In this document: piece after piece, positions 16,076-24,813 of the stretch
Position numbering within the stretch: the first letter of the stretch is position 1
How the letters are laid out: every line of letters begins with the position of its first letter
From: Chrysochromulina tobinii
Taxonomy: Eukaryota; Haptophyta; Prymnesiales; Chrysochromulinaceae
Assembly: GCA_001275005.1 (NCBI GenBank)
Contig: JWZX01002893.1
Coordinates: 1 to 30,125 of the forward strand
Length of the DNA: 30,125 nt
Direction of reading: 5' to 3'
Made by a program: the position numbers and the translations under genes
Notes under the pieces: model-generated
What the model saw: only the letters and a program-made list of their open reading frames with translations
What the model was told of the DNA's origin: nothing
The model's database searches: none

Positions 16076-18901
16076 TCAGACCTTGTGCACCGCTATCTTC
16101 TTGCTGAGCTCCTTTTTGTAGTCGTGGATGCTCCCGGCATATTTACGCACCGTCTTGTTTTCGCACACCCAGATCTCATTGCACACCTGGTCGATGAGCC
16201 GAAAGTCGTGCGAGACGAGCACCACCCCGCCCCCAAAGGCCTTGATGGCGCGCGCGAGCCCATCCACAGAGTCCACGTCCAAATGGTTCGTCGGCTCGTC
16301 GAGCAGCAGCACCTGCAATCAGAGCCAATCAGCATGCAATCAGCATGCAATCAGCATGCAATCAGCATGCAATCAGAGCCAGGTGGTTCGTCGGCTCGTC
16401 GAGCAGCAGCACCTGCAATCAGAGCCAATCAGGCGGGCCATCAAAGCTGTACTCAGCATGTACTCAGCATGTACTCAGCATGTAATCAACATGCAATCAG
16501 AGCCAATCAGGCGCGCCATCAAAGCTGTGCTCAGAAGTGCGACCAGCCACGTCCTCAGCGAGGACAATCAGGTAGGTTCGTGTGCTCGTCGAGCAGCACC
16601 GTATGTTCCTTCATGGCGAGCATAGCGAAGACTATCCGCGAGCGTTGGCCGTCGGAGAGGAAGGCCATCGGCGTGTTCTGTTGCCCCGTGTTGAATCCAA
16701 ACTGAGCCAGATACCCTCGCCATACCTCCTCTGTACGTTTGCAGACGGTTGGCGGGAATGACTTTTTCATGAACGCGAGCGGCGAGAGGTCGAGGTCGAG
16801 CACTTCCACACTGTGCTGCTGGTACAAGCCGAGCGCACAGTGCAGGTGCTTCTTCACAGAGCCTTCTGTGGGATTGAGTTCACCACTCATGAGCTTGAGG
16901 AGCGTCGACTTACCTGCCACCCGAGGCAATCAGCGGCAATCAGCGTCCATCAGCGGCCATCAGCGGCCATCAGCATGTAATCAGCATGCAATCAGCGAGG
17001 AGCGTCGACTTGCCGCAGCCGTTGGGCCCAACCAGCGCCACTCGCGAGTCGCAATCCACGCCCAGGTTGAGCTTCTCGTACAAGAACTCCTCGGGCTTGC
17101 CCGAGTACGAGAAGGAGACTTCATCAAAGGGAAGCACTGGCGGCGCGAGGCGCGAGCACTCTGGAAACTGGGAGGCGAGAGCCACGAGCCAGAAGGGGTG
17201 GTCAGCATGCAATCAGCATGCAATCGACAGGCAATTGAGGAAGGCAATCAGAGGGCCATCAGAGAGCACTCCGGGGCCAATGAGAGGCGCCATCAGAGAG
17301 CACTCCGAGGCCAATGAGAGGCGCCATCAGAGAGCACTCCGAGGCCAATGAGAGGCGCCATCAGAGAGCACTCCGGGGCGCTCACCGAGAAGACGAGAGA
17401 AGGTTCCCGTACCACCGGCCTCTCCACGGCCCCATCCTGCAGCTTGCCTAAGACTTTCTTCTTCGACTTGGCGGAATTGGCGACGCCGTTGGCACGATTG
17501 ACTTCGACAAACTTCTCGAGCTTGTCCATGTCGGCTTGCTGCTTCTCATACACCCTGAGCTGGAGTCGCTCCTCCTCCTCAACCGTCGCCACGAACTTGG
17601 CGTAGTTGCCGCCATAGTACTTGATCGTGCCGTTCGCGAGCCACATCGTGTGCGTGCACACGGCGTTCAAAAAGTCCTGCGAAGGCGTCGTGTTGGGCAT
17701 ACCGTCGTGTGGGGAATTTACATCATGTTGTGTGATGGCGTCGTGTTGGGCGATGGCGTCGTGCTGGGCGATGGCGTCGTGTTGGGCGGAGGCGGGCCGG
17801 TGGGCGCACGGAGCCGCTGCCGAGCGCGCCGTGCCGAGCGCGCCGTGCCGAGCGCGCCGTGCCGAGCGCACCTGGGAGTGCGAGACGACAAGCAAGCACT
17901 TGGAGTAGTTTGCAAGGTGTTCCTCAAGCCACACGCACGCCTCGAGGTCGAGGTGGTTCGTGGGCTCATCCAGCAGCAGCAGCTCAGGCGCCGCGAAGAG
18001 CGCCTGTGCCAGGGCGACGCGCATGCGCCACCCGCCGGACATGTGCTTTGTGGGCCGATCGGCCGGTACCATGTGATCCGCGAAGCCCAAGCCAGCGAGG
18101 ATCTTTCGTGCACGTGGCTCGGCACCGGTGGAGTCGAGTTCGTCAAGGCGCGCGTTGATGCTGACGAGCCTCTCATCCTCTAGGCCGCACTCCTGCAATC
18201 AGACGCCATCAGTGGCTCTCAGCTGCAATCAGCTGCAATCAGCTGCAATCACAGTAGCAGCACCCCGAGCCATCAGACGAGCCGCTCGTCCTCCGGGCCG
18301 TCCTCACCTCCATGATCTGCTCCACCATCGCCTCGAGCCGCGCCGTCTCCTCGACGACATGGTTGATGACAGCTTCGACGCCGCTCATTTCGCTTGGCGG
18401 CGCCTCCTCGTGCAAGTGGAACACGCTCATATGTTTTGGCACCGGCACCTCGCGCTGTGCAATCGCTGCGAGCACTGACGACTTTCCGCTGCCGTTGTCG
18501 CCAAGCAGCCCATAGCGGCAGCCCTGGGTGAGCTCGAGGTCGCAATCCGTGACGAGCGAGCGGCCGCCGAGCGAGACTGAGAACGAGGCGAACTTGATGT
18601 CGCGCGCTATCGCCGTCGACGCGAGCACACCCGTCGTCGCGCGGTTGCTTGCGACGCGCTGCTGCTCCTTGGTGATCTTCAGCCCCGCAGCGTCCTCGGA
18701 CAGCTCCTTGACAATGTCCAGCGGCACTGATGTGCTGCCATCTACATCGCTAATGTCGACCGCATCCGCGCCTGTCGCCTTCTTGGCATTCGGGTTGGCA
18801 TCCTTTCCGGCCTTCTTCGCGGCACGCTCCGCCTTCTTGGCCTCCTTCTCGGCCTTCTTGTCCACAGCGACCTTGGCTTCCAAGGTCACCGGCTTATCCA
18901 T
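16076..18901 (-). CDS. ABCF2: ABCF2-type ATP-binding cassette protein (ABC-F)
   Basis: Six exons: 18901-18308, 18192-17872, 17676-17386, 17167-17014, 16913-16600 and 16312-16076, 636 residues (human ABCF2 is of similar size). ABC-F proteins have two ABC domains and no membrane segments, and act on ribosomes or translation. N-terminal Lys/Ala-rich tail; TGVLAST; first Walker A GDNGSGKSS, signature MSGGWRMRVALAQAL, Walker B [21 protein letters not shown], and LVVSHSQDFLNAVCTHTM, which is ABCF2-like. Second domain: [87 protein letters not shown] and EIWVCENKTVRKYAGSI. Every junction is phase-consistent. Intron 4 is GC-AG (TGCG|GCAAGT), splitting the second Walker A. Four introns start with a copy of the next exon's start. 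Confidence 0.93.
16313..16599 (-). repeat. ABCF2 intron 5: two copies of the exon 6 start plus repeats
   Basis: 287 bases. The exon 6 start (encoding [10 protein letters not shown]) is present three times: a diverged copy forming the donor end of the intron (16574-16599), a near-perfect copy with its own CAG acceptor in the middle, and the real exon. The 49 bases 16384-16432 are identical to 16284-16332. Between the copies lie CTGATTGCATG-type and CTGAGTACATG-type 11-base repeats. Confidence 0.9.
16914..17013 (-). repeat. ABCF2 intron 4: GC-AG intron flanked by a Walker A duplication
   Basis: 100 bases. It starts GCAAGTCGACGCTCCTC and is followed by an exon starting GTAAGTCGACGCTCCTC, so 16 of the first 17 bases agree. 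The body consists of CTGATTGC / CTGATGGC units. The GC donor is required: it is the only choice I see that keeps [10 protein letters not shown] in frame. Confidence 0.85.
17168..17385 (-). repeat. ABCF2 intron 3: 34-base tandem repeat
   Basis: 218 bases. A 34-base unit (GGAGTGCTCTCTGATGGCGC then CTCTCATTGGCCTC on the coding strand) is repeated about three times after the donor GTGAGC. The first copy, CCCGGAGTGCTC, resembles the exon 4 start CCAGAGTGCTC; both could read Pro-Glu-Cys-Ser. CTGATTGCATG units follow before the acceptor CCCAG. Confidence 0.8.
17677..17871 (-). repeat. ABCF2 intron 2: 14-base and 18-base tandem repeats
   Basis: 195 bases. On the plus strand, a 14-base unit cgccgtgccgagcg is repeated about four times near 17818-17870. 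An 18-base unit gatggcgtcgtgttgggc is repeated about three times near 17732-17788, with a decayed copy towards the acceptor. Unlike the other ABCF2 introns, it has no CTGAT repeats and no copied exon edge that I can see. Confidence 0.8.
18193..18307 (-). repeat. ABCF2 intron 1: diverged copy of exon 2 start plus decamers
   Basis: 115 bases. The first ~32 bases contain GGCCCGGAGGACGAGCGGCT, closely matching exon 2's GGCCTAGAGGATGAGAGGCT. The differences are partly synonymous in the exon frame. Then GCTGATTGCA is repeated three times, leading to the acceptor GATTGCAG. Confidence 0.8.
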
Positions 18902-19266
18902 GACTATAGCTGCACGGACCAGGACACGTTTTTGTGCGTCGCAATCTCGCCGCCGTCCGCGGGGGCGGGCCTCTACTGAAAGTCAGACTGCGACGCGTCG
19001 CCGATCACACGAGGGGCCGCGTCGGGCCGATCACACCATCTGTCAAAAACCTCACACGAGTTACCGGTAAAAAGACACCGGGGGAGCCGGGACACACACG
19101 GGACACACGGGACACGCGGACGCACAAAGGCACGAGTTACCGGTAGACCACGCCGTGTCCCACAGAGAATCACCAGGGCTCCCGCGGGTCTCGAGGTCCC
19201 TTCATCTCCCGCACTACTCTCTCGCCACGCACTCGCGCCAGGCAACACGCTCGGACCTGAGTTTCT
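18902..19266. other. Intergenic with 15-base direct repeat
   Basis: 365 bases. cacgagttaccggta occurs at 19055-19069 and 19131-19145. Between the copies lie gggacacac repeats. This region is upstream of ABCF2 and downstream of the next minus gene. No gene seen. Confidence 0.45.
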
Positions 19267-20052
19267 TCAAAACTTTGGCCTCCACGCTGCGTCGGCCTCC
19301 GTTCCCGCCTTACTCGCCTGCGTGTGCACGCAAATCTCCATGCGCTGCCAAGGTGGCTCAGTTGGATCCCAGCGCTCCTCATCGTAGCCTTTCAGCGGCG
19401 AGTTCGGATCGACCATGCCCGCGGCGATCGCAAACTCGCTCGCGGCGCGATGGCAGGCGGTCAAACGGCTCGCGAGGCCGTACATCCACACTTGGCACAC
19501 TCTGAGCTCGTCCACGTCCATTTCAGCCGCCGACGGCGCGAGCGACACCTGGCCCTTGCCGCCATCCGAAGCTCTCCGAATGGAGCGGCGCAAAAAGCCC
19601 TGCTCGTTCGCGCGGCGTAGGAAGCCTAGTTGCAAATTGCGGCGTAGCGGCTCCACCTCGCCCACGGCACGCTTCCAGTCGGAGGCTGCAAACTGCCTCC
19701 CACCTTCATTCTCCACGTGGTCGAGTGTCACCGCAGGGTTGACGCCGATGGCGGCGCCACGATCGAGGATACACTGTGCGAGCGGCTCAAAGCCTGGAAG
19801 CATCACCGCCCGTTCCGTGTGCTCTGCCTGCAGCTGCTTGGGCAGCTCTGCAGCCGCCTGCTCCTTCCATTCATTGTGCTTGGATCGGCAGGCGTTCAGT
19901 TGAGCACCCATGCAGGCGACCCACCACATGCGTGCGGCCGCGCGGCCGTCATCGTCGCTCGCCTTGGCCAATGCCTCGAGGATGGATCTGCAACCGCCAA
20001 ACGCAGCGCGCCATTCAGCGACGGGCTCGCTGCGAACGCTGTCTTGCGGCAT
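19267..20052 (-). CDS. Unknown helical protein
   Basis: 261 residues, single exon, no family recognised. Composition is that of a folded helical protein: MPQDSVRSEPVAEWRAAF, ARMWWVACMGAQLNACRSKHNEWKEQAAAELP, LPGFEPLAQCILDRG, RAVGEVEPLRRNLQLGFLRR, ELRVCQVWMYGLASRLTACHRAASEFAIAAG and WDPTEPPWQRMEICVHTQ. No signal peptide or membrane segment. The frame is open upstream to 20223, but the Met at 20052 is chosen because the extension is basic, low in structure and collides with the divergent neighbour. An organellar leader within that extension cannot be excluded. Confidence 0.65.
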   Translation of the reverse strand: MPQDSVRSEPVAEWRAAFGGCRSILEALAKASDDDGRAAARMWWVACMGAQLNACRSKHNEWKEQAAAELPKQLQAEHTERAVMLPGFEPLAQCILDRGAAIGVNPAVTLDHVENEGGRQFAASDWKRAVGEVEPLRRNLQLGFLRRANEQGFLRRSIRRASDGGKGQVSLAPSAAEMDVDELRVCQVWMYGLASRLTACHRAASEFAIAAGMVDPNSPLKGYDEERWDPTEPPWQRMEICVHTQASKAGTEADAAWRPKF

Positions 20053-20263
20053 CACGTGTCGCGAGACAGAGGCGCGAGAGGTCCGCGAGAGGTTGTTGTG
20101 AACGATAGCGCGCCTCGATATTTTCCTTTCGTTGCTTGTGCGTCTGGTCGAGAGTGCCCCAGAACGGGTTGGAGTTTTGAGAGATGGACCCCAAAACGGA
20201 GTGGCGATCGCCAAATTTGGCAATGGCGAGCGCCGCGCACAGAAGCCAAAATCCGCTCTCCCG
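20053..20263. promoter_or_regulatory. Divergent promoter region of two unknown genes
   Basis: 211 bases between divergent starts, with a short pyrimidine-rich and AT-richer patch (atattttcctttcgttgc, 20116-20133). No known element recognised. Confidence 0.35.
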
Positions 20264-21289
20264 ATGCCGATCGAGATGGAATCGACGCCCGCTGCCGAGC
20301 CGATGCGCCGTGCGCTGTGCCCCGTTGCGCGCTACAACGAGCGTGTCAACCGTGCGCGCTCCTCGAACAAGAACCTCTCGACGAACAAGTTGAAGGAGGT
20401 CTCCTCGCCGGGCCCACGTGCCTCATCGCGCAAGGAGCGGCCGCCAAAGGAGGGCCTGGCTTCCACGCGCCGGATGTCCGGCGCGGGTGGAGAGAACAAG
20501 GGCCAGGTTGCGCCGCCCAAGCTGCCGCCTAAGCGCTCACTCGAGCCCTCCTATGGGGGTCACAGCATGTCAGAGGGCATCAAGAGCAACCCGTTTTTGC
20601 TTGCGGACCAGAAGAAGAAGGTCGTGACTGTGCCGGACAAGAAGGACATTGAGAAGTGGGTGCGCTCTACTCCGACCAAGGGGGTGCCGCCGCTCATGCT
20701 GTCGTCTGCGCTTGCCGAGCCGCGCCCCATCGGGCCCTTGAGCGATGAGCAGCGCGTGAGCGTGCAGCGCAAGCGCGAGTCCATCCTGATGGAGAAGCGT
20801 CGCGAGTCAGTCCTTCTCGAGCAGCCGTTGGAGGCCGAGGAGCAGATGGCGACGGGCGAGGCGCCGGAGGAGGCGCGCGATGAAGAGGCGTACACGGACG
20901 AGGCGCTCAACGAGTGGGTGCTGCCCATGGATGATTGGGAAGATACCGAGTGGGGAGTGCCCATTGCTCCGGCTCCTCCACCCTCAGCCGCGTCTCCTAT
21001 TGACGCACTGTGCGAGCCTAGCCTTGAGCCGCCGCCGCCCTCGAGCGAGGAGGCGTCCTCGGCCGTGGCGACGCAGCTCATGCGCGCACCATCGGCGGCC
21101 GTGCCCAAGACGGCGCGCCGACCGCGCGGCGACCTTGCTTGCCTGGAGACGAACGCGTCCTCGGAGCTGCTCGCCGCTCTCGCCGGCATGCTGCCGGTGC
21201 TCGACGGCGCACTGCGCACAGCCGAGGCGGTCGAGCGTACGGCCATGCCACTCGCGGAGCTCGTTCGTCAGCAGAAGCGCCGGCGCTGA
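20264..21289 (+). CDS. Unknown, largely disordered protein
   Basis: 341 residues from the Met at 20264 (MPIEMESTPAAEP); the frame is open up to 20132. No family recognised. The N-terminal third is basic and Ser/Pro-rich (RARSSNKNLSTNKLKEVSSP). The middle holds SMSEGIKSNPFLLADQKKKVVTVPDKKDIEKWVRSTP, then a Glu/Arg helix (DEQRVSVQRKRESILMEKRR) and an acidic stretch with WVLPMDDWEDTEWGVP. The C-terminus (LETNASSELLAALAGMLPVLDGALRTAEAVERTAMPLAELVRQQ) is a likely folded helix pair. Repeated RRxS and KRxS sites suggest phosphorylation or scaffold behaviour, but this is inference. Confidence 0.65.
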   Translation: MPIEMESTPAAEPMRRALCPVARYNERVNRARSSNKNLSTNKLKEVSSPGPRASSRKERPPKEGLASTRRMSGAGGENKGQVAPPKLPPKRSLEPSYGGHSMSEGIKSNPFLLADQKKKVVTVPDKKDIEKWVRSTPTKGVPPLMLSSALAEPRPIGPLSDEQRVSVQRKRESILMEKRRESVLLEQPLEAEEQMATGEAPEEARDEEAYTDEALNEWVLPMDDWEDTEWGVPIAPAPPPSAASPIDALCEPSLEPPPPSSEEASSAVATQLMRAPSAAVPKTARRPRGDLACLETNASSELLAALAGMLPVLDGALRTAEAVERTAMPLAELVRQQKRRR

Positions 21290-21712
21290 AGGTGCGTGCG
21301 CCGAGAGGGCGTGTCTGCCATCTCGTGTCTGCACAGCCTGACCACGGCGGGGTGGCGACAGTCTCTGGGAGAGAGACGGGGCGGAGGATTACGGAGAGAT
21401 TCAGGTTAGAATTCAGGGTGCCAGCGGGGCTGCCGGAGCCCACCAGCAACCCTGCGAGCCCTAATGTGCGGTATGCCATGTAATCCGTGCGGTATGATTA
21501 CGTATTGGTGCGGAACGCCTTTGCGTGCGTGCGTGGGCATCTGATTTGATTCCAAACCCGAAAACGCGGAGCCGTATTTTGAGACGGTGGAGTGGTGAGC
21601 GCGGGGAGGACCGCGCCTCGAACAGCGAAGTTGCTGACGAAACGCGCTCTGACGGGCGTCTGTTTCGTCGGTCGGCGTTCGGACGGACGGTCTCTCAAGC
21701 CACAGTGCGTCA
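21290..21712. other. Intergenic, probable promoter/5' UTR of the next gene
   Basis: 423 bases. gtgcggtatg occurs twice (21467-21476 and 21488-21497). No recognisable coding domain on either strand. Confidence 0.45.
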
Positions 21713-22246
21713 ATGTCTTCCTCCTCCTCCACTCTTGCCGACGTGCATGCACCCGCTTGGACACGGGCCAATAGCCTCGCCTTCACGCAGGCGCGCGGCG
21801 GCCTCGCGGCGACCACGATGAGCATCTTGAACTACGACGCGCTGTCCAGCAAGGCACCACCGATCGCCAACGCGGCCGCCGCCAGTAAAGTCGCTGGCAC
21901 AGCATCGAGGTGCCTCTACGCCGGCCCCTGGCCAGCATGTAAGGCGGGCATCAATGGCTGGGACCGACAGATTTCAGTGGCGATGCTCAAGGGCGCAAAG
22001 GTGTACTCGCACATGGGCTTTGAGCAGAAGCTTGGGCAGGTCGGCGCGAGTAATGGCGGCGTCGGCGCGCCCGCCCTCGCTCATGGCGCTGGCTACTTGC
22101 AGGCAACAGGCATGGCGCCAGCGCGGGTGATGATAATGATGGGTCCGCCGCCGCAGCAGCAACAGCTGCAGCCGGGGCAGCCAATGATGGTGACGATGGT
22201 GCCCGCGCAAGTGATGATGATGATGGCACCCGAGATGAGGAGATAG
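21713..22246 (+). CDS. Unknown small protein with Met/Gln/Pro-rich tail
   Basis: 177 residues, single exon. The N-terminus is Ser-rich, then SILNYDALSSKAPPIANAAAASKVAG, CLYAGPWPACKAGINGWDRQISVAMLKGAKVYSHMGFEQKLGQVG, and a tail rich in Met, Gln and Pro (MAPARVMIMMGPPPQQQQLQPGQPMM). I recognise no domain. The start at 21713 is the first Met in the frame. Coding character is supported by length, codon-like GC periodicity and a Tyr/Trp-bearing middle. It could also be the first exon of a longer gene; nothing downstream joins obviously. Confidence 0.5.
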   Translation: MSSSSSTLADVHAPAWTRANSLAFTQARGGLAATTMSILNYDALSSKAPPIANAAAASKVAGTASRCLYAGPWPACKAGINGWDRQISVAMLKGAKVYSHMGFEQKLGQVGASNGGVGAPALAHGAGYLQATGMAPARVMIMMGPPPQQQQLQPGQPMMVTMVPAQVMMMMAPEMRR

Positions 22247-22736
22247 TCTTTGTAAGATAGAAACCGGTGACTCGCTACCGTCTCACTTCACGCCGTGTCG
22301 AGACGTCTCGAACCACTTAAACTTACTTACGTTTGCAACATTGATTGGCAAATGAAGGCGAAAAACGCGAAATCTATGGGTCACACAGACACGAGACACA
22401 GAAACGGAAACGCCCGGCGCGCCCGGGTCCTTCGTTCGTTCGTTTCAGGGCCCTCTCGGCCAGACACACAAGCGCCCGGGCCCGCTCGGTGCGCGCACCG
22501 ACAACCGCACGTCCGCACCGGATCCCAACCTTCCCAATGGTCAGGTCAAGTCAAGTCAAGTCAGTCTGACTGCACGGGGGCCGCGAACGGACTGACTGCT
22601 GCTGTGAAAGACATGACGTGCACACTCTCCGGTCCCCCTAGCAACGCGGCTCCTTCGCAACAAGTGAAGTGTTCGGCACGGCGCCTTCGCTTGCTGTTGT
22701 CCGGTGCTTTTGCAGAGCGGAGGCTGGCGCAACGTC
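22247..22736. other. Intergenic upstream of the radial spoke gene
   Basis: 490 bases. Includes a gtcaa pentamer repeated about three times (22545-22562) and cgttcgttcgttt near 22433-22446. I looked for an RFX-type X-box, which often precedes ciliary genes in animals, and did not see one. Confidence 0.45.
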
Positions 22737-24388
22737 ATGCCTGCCGTCGCGGACGCGAAAGCGTTCCTGAGGAAGACCAACGCTGATGGCGTATCGGTCT
22801 ACTCGCACCTGACTGAGGTGCTCGCGACGCTGCTCGACCAGAAGCCTGACAACGCGCTCGACGCGCTGGAGGGCGTCTCGCTTGCCTGCAAGCAGAAGCA
22901 CTACATCCCTGCACTGGCGGTGGTGCCTCAGCCGCCGCCCGAGTTGGGTTCGGTGTCACATGGCGAACACTGGCACATGGCGAACGTGGCCATCTTGACG
23001 CCTCCCAAGGCGGGCGAGGAGCCGGCGGAGCAGGGCGTGGTGACGGATGTGCTCTCAGAGCGTGCTCTCTTTGAGTGGTGCGCGGCCGCCATGGCGCCCA
23101 TCGCAGCCGCGAGCGGCACCGGCCTCACCGCCATCAGCGCCGCTGCGACCACCGCTGCAGGCCAACCCCTCAGGCGCTGCTGCAACGGCCGCTGCGGCGA
23201 GCATGATCTGCCTGCCGCGCGCTGCTGCCACACGCCGGCCGCTCGCGCCGCCCATCCCAGGGCGGAGCGCGGCTGCTGCGGTTGCTGCGCCCTCTCCCAT
23301 CCCTCTCTGCTTCTCGCTCGCTCGCTCACCGTGCTCCATCTCGCGCGTGCTTTTGTTCGCTCGCTCGCAGTGCGGGCGTCGGCTTGAGCGAGCTGGAGAC
23401 GTACCGCGTGTATGCAGGGCTGCTCGCGCTGCAGCAGGCCAAAAAGCTGTCGCAGGTGCGCTTTTTTGGCAAGGTGCTCGGCACGGGCGCCGACTACTAC
23501 GTTGCCGAGGCGAAGTACGAGTCGCCGCCTGACCCTCCGGAGGGCGATCCTCCGCCGCCGCCGCCGGGCGCACCCGTCGAGGAGAGCGGCACCGGCTCCA
23601 ATGAATTCGTCTACTTTGTAGCCAACGACCCGGCGGCGGCGTGGACGGTGCTGCCGGACGTGACGCCACACGCGATCGTGTCGTCGCGGCCCATCTACAA
23701 GTTCCTGACCGGGAACCTGAGCGCCGAGGTGCGTGCTTACCCGCCCTTCCCCGGCAAGGAGAATGAGTATCTGCGTGCCCTGATCGCTCGCATCGTTCAC
23801 GGCACGACGCTGACGGCGGTCAACAAGTTCAAGATGCCGGAGGAGTACGAACCGGGCGCGATGCCCGCGCAGAACGAGGACGAGGACTACAAGCCCACGC
23901 CCACCGCCAAGCTTGGGGACGTCAAGGGCTGGTGCACGCGCTATTACGGCCTACTCCAAATCGGGCGGACGGTCAACCCGCCACCGCCCGAGGAGGAGCT
24001 TGCCGAGGGGGAGGTGTCCAAGCTGCCCAAGCCAGAGCCAGAGCTCAAGCCGCTATCACCCATCGACGCGAGCGCGTGGATGGTCACCACGTACACGCAC
24101 GGCGGCCCCGCCGTCGCCGTTGCGCGCTCTCTCAAGTGGCCAGGCGCGTACAACGCGTACCAGCTCGTCGGCAAGAAGGACACCGTCGCTCAGGTCTATG
24201 TTGGTTTCGGCCTCGAGGCGCTCGACGCGCCGTTCAAAATGCAGCCGCCGCCACCCTTCCAGCACGAGCCTGCGGAGCTCGAGGAGCAGCTCGACACGCC
24301 GCTCGACGAGGAGAACGCCGCCTTCGTCAAGCTCGCCATGGCGGCGCTCGCCGAGGAGGCGGCCGCCATGCCGGACCCTGCCGAGTGA
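22737..24388 (+). CDS. RSPH4/6: Radial spoke head protein RSP4/RSP6 (RSPH4A/RSPH6A family)
   Basis: Exons 22737-23077 and 23371-24388 encode 452 residues, near Chlamydomonas RSP4 in size. The protein is part of the radial spoke head of motile 9+2 axonemes, linking outer doublets to the central pair. Diagnostic stretches are AKAFLRKTNADGVSVYSHLTEVLATLLDQKPDNALD, AGVGLSELETYRVYAGLLAL, RFFGKVLGTGADYYVAEAKY, GSNEFVYFVANDP, WTVLPDVTPHAIVSSRPIYKFLTGNLSAEV, YPPFPGKENEYLRALIARI, WMVTTYTHGGPAVAVARSLKWPGAYNAYQ and VYVGFGLEA. Splicing GAGTG|GTGCGC to CGCAG|TGCGGG (phase 2) gives LFECAGVGLSELETYR, matching the family's FEQAGVGL. The intron (23078-23370) has no exact tandem array, only ctcgctcg runs near the acceptor. 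The gene implies a motile flagellum. Confidence 0.95.
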
Positions 24389-24813
24389 GCGAACGCGGAG
24401 CGTGCGTGATGACGCCCGTCATGGCGCGCAACCTGTTGGGGGCTTGGGGCTTTGTGCAGAGAACAGGCCGCGGGCTCGAAGGCGGAGCGTGCGTGATGGC
24501 GCAATAGAGACGGGGCATCCGCATGGAGCCGGGTCGCGTCACAACAACGTCCGCCGCGTCCGAGAACCCGGGGGGTGGAGTGTCACGTGTTGCTTACGAG
24601 GGGCTCCCTGAGTGTTGTGCCCAGAGTGTGATCCGTGTGGCATGTCCATGTGGGATTCAGCTGCAAATGGTTGCTTTTTGTGCTGTAAACAACCGAGCCC
24701 AGGGGTGGAGGAGTAATCAACCTGGAGTGCGCGGCGGACCGCGACGAAACTGACTGACTGACGGAGTTTGCGGAATTCGAAACGCACAGGACAGCGCGTC
24801 CGAGGCACGCACC
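24389..24813. other. Intergenic, promoter side of the kelch-W2 gene
   Basis: 425 bases. gcggagcgtgcgtgatg occurs twice (24396-24412 and 24482-24498). The 18-base element accgcgacgaaactgact at 24738-24755 is shared with 6071-6088. No gene seen. Confidence 0.45.
24738..24755 (+). promoter_or_regulatory. Second copy of the shared 18-base element
   Basis: Identical to 6071-6088 and 58 bases before the start at 24814. The last bases continue as a gact tandem (actgactgactgac). Confidence 0.3.

Noticed and set aside
17260-17375. CRISPR-like 34-base repeat
   Set aside because: The copies are directly adjacent with no unique spacers and lie in ABCF2 intron 3.
22704-22736. Upstream GTG start extending the radial spoke protein
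   Set aside because: The ATG at 22737 starts directly with the family's AKAFL region and nuclear genes rarely use GTG.
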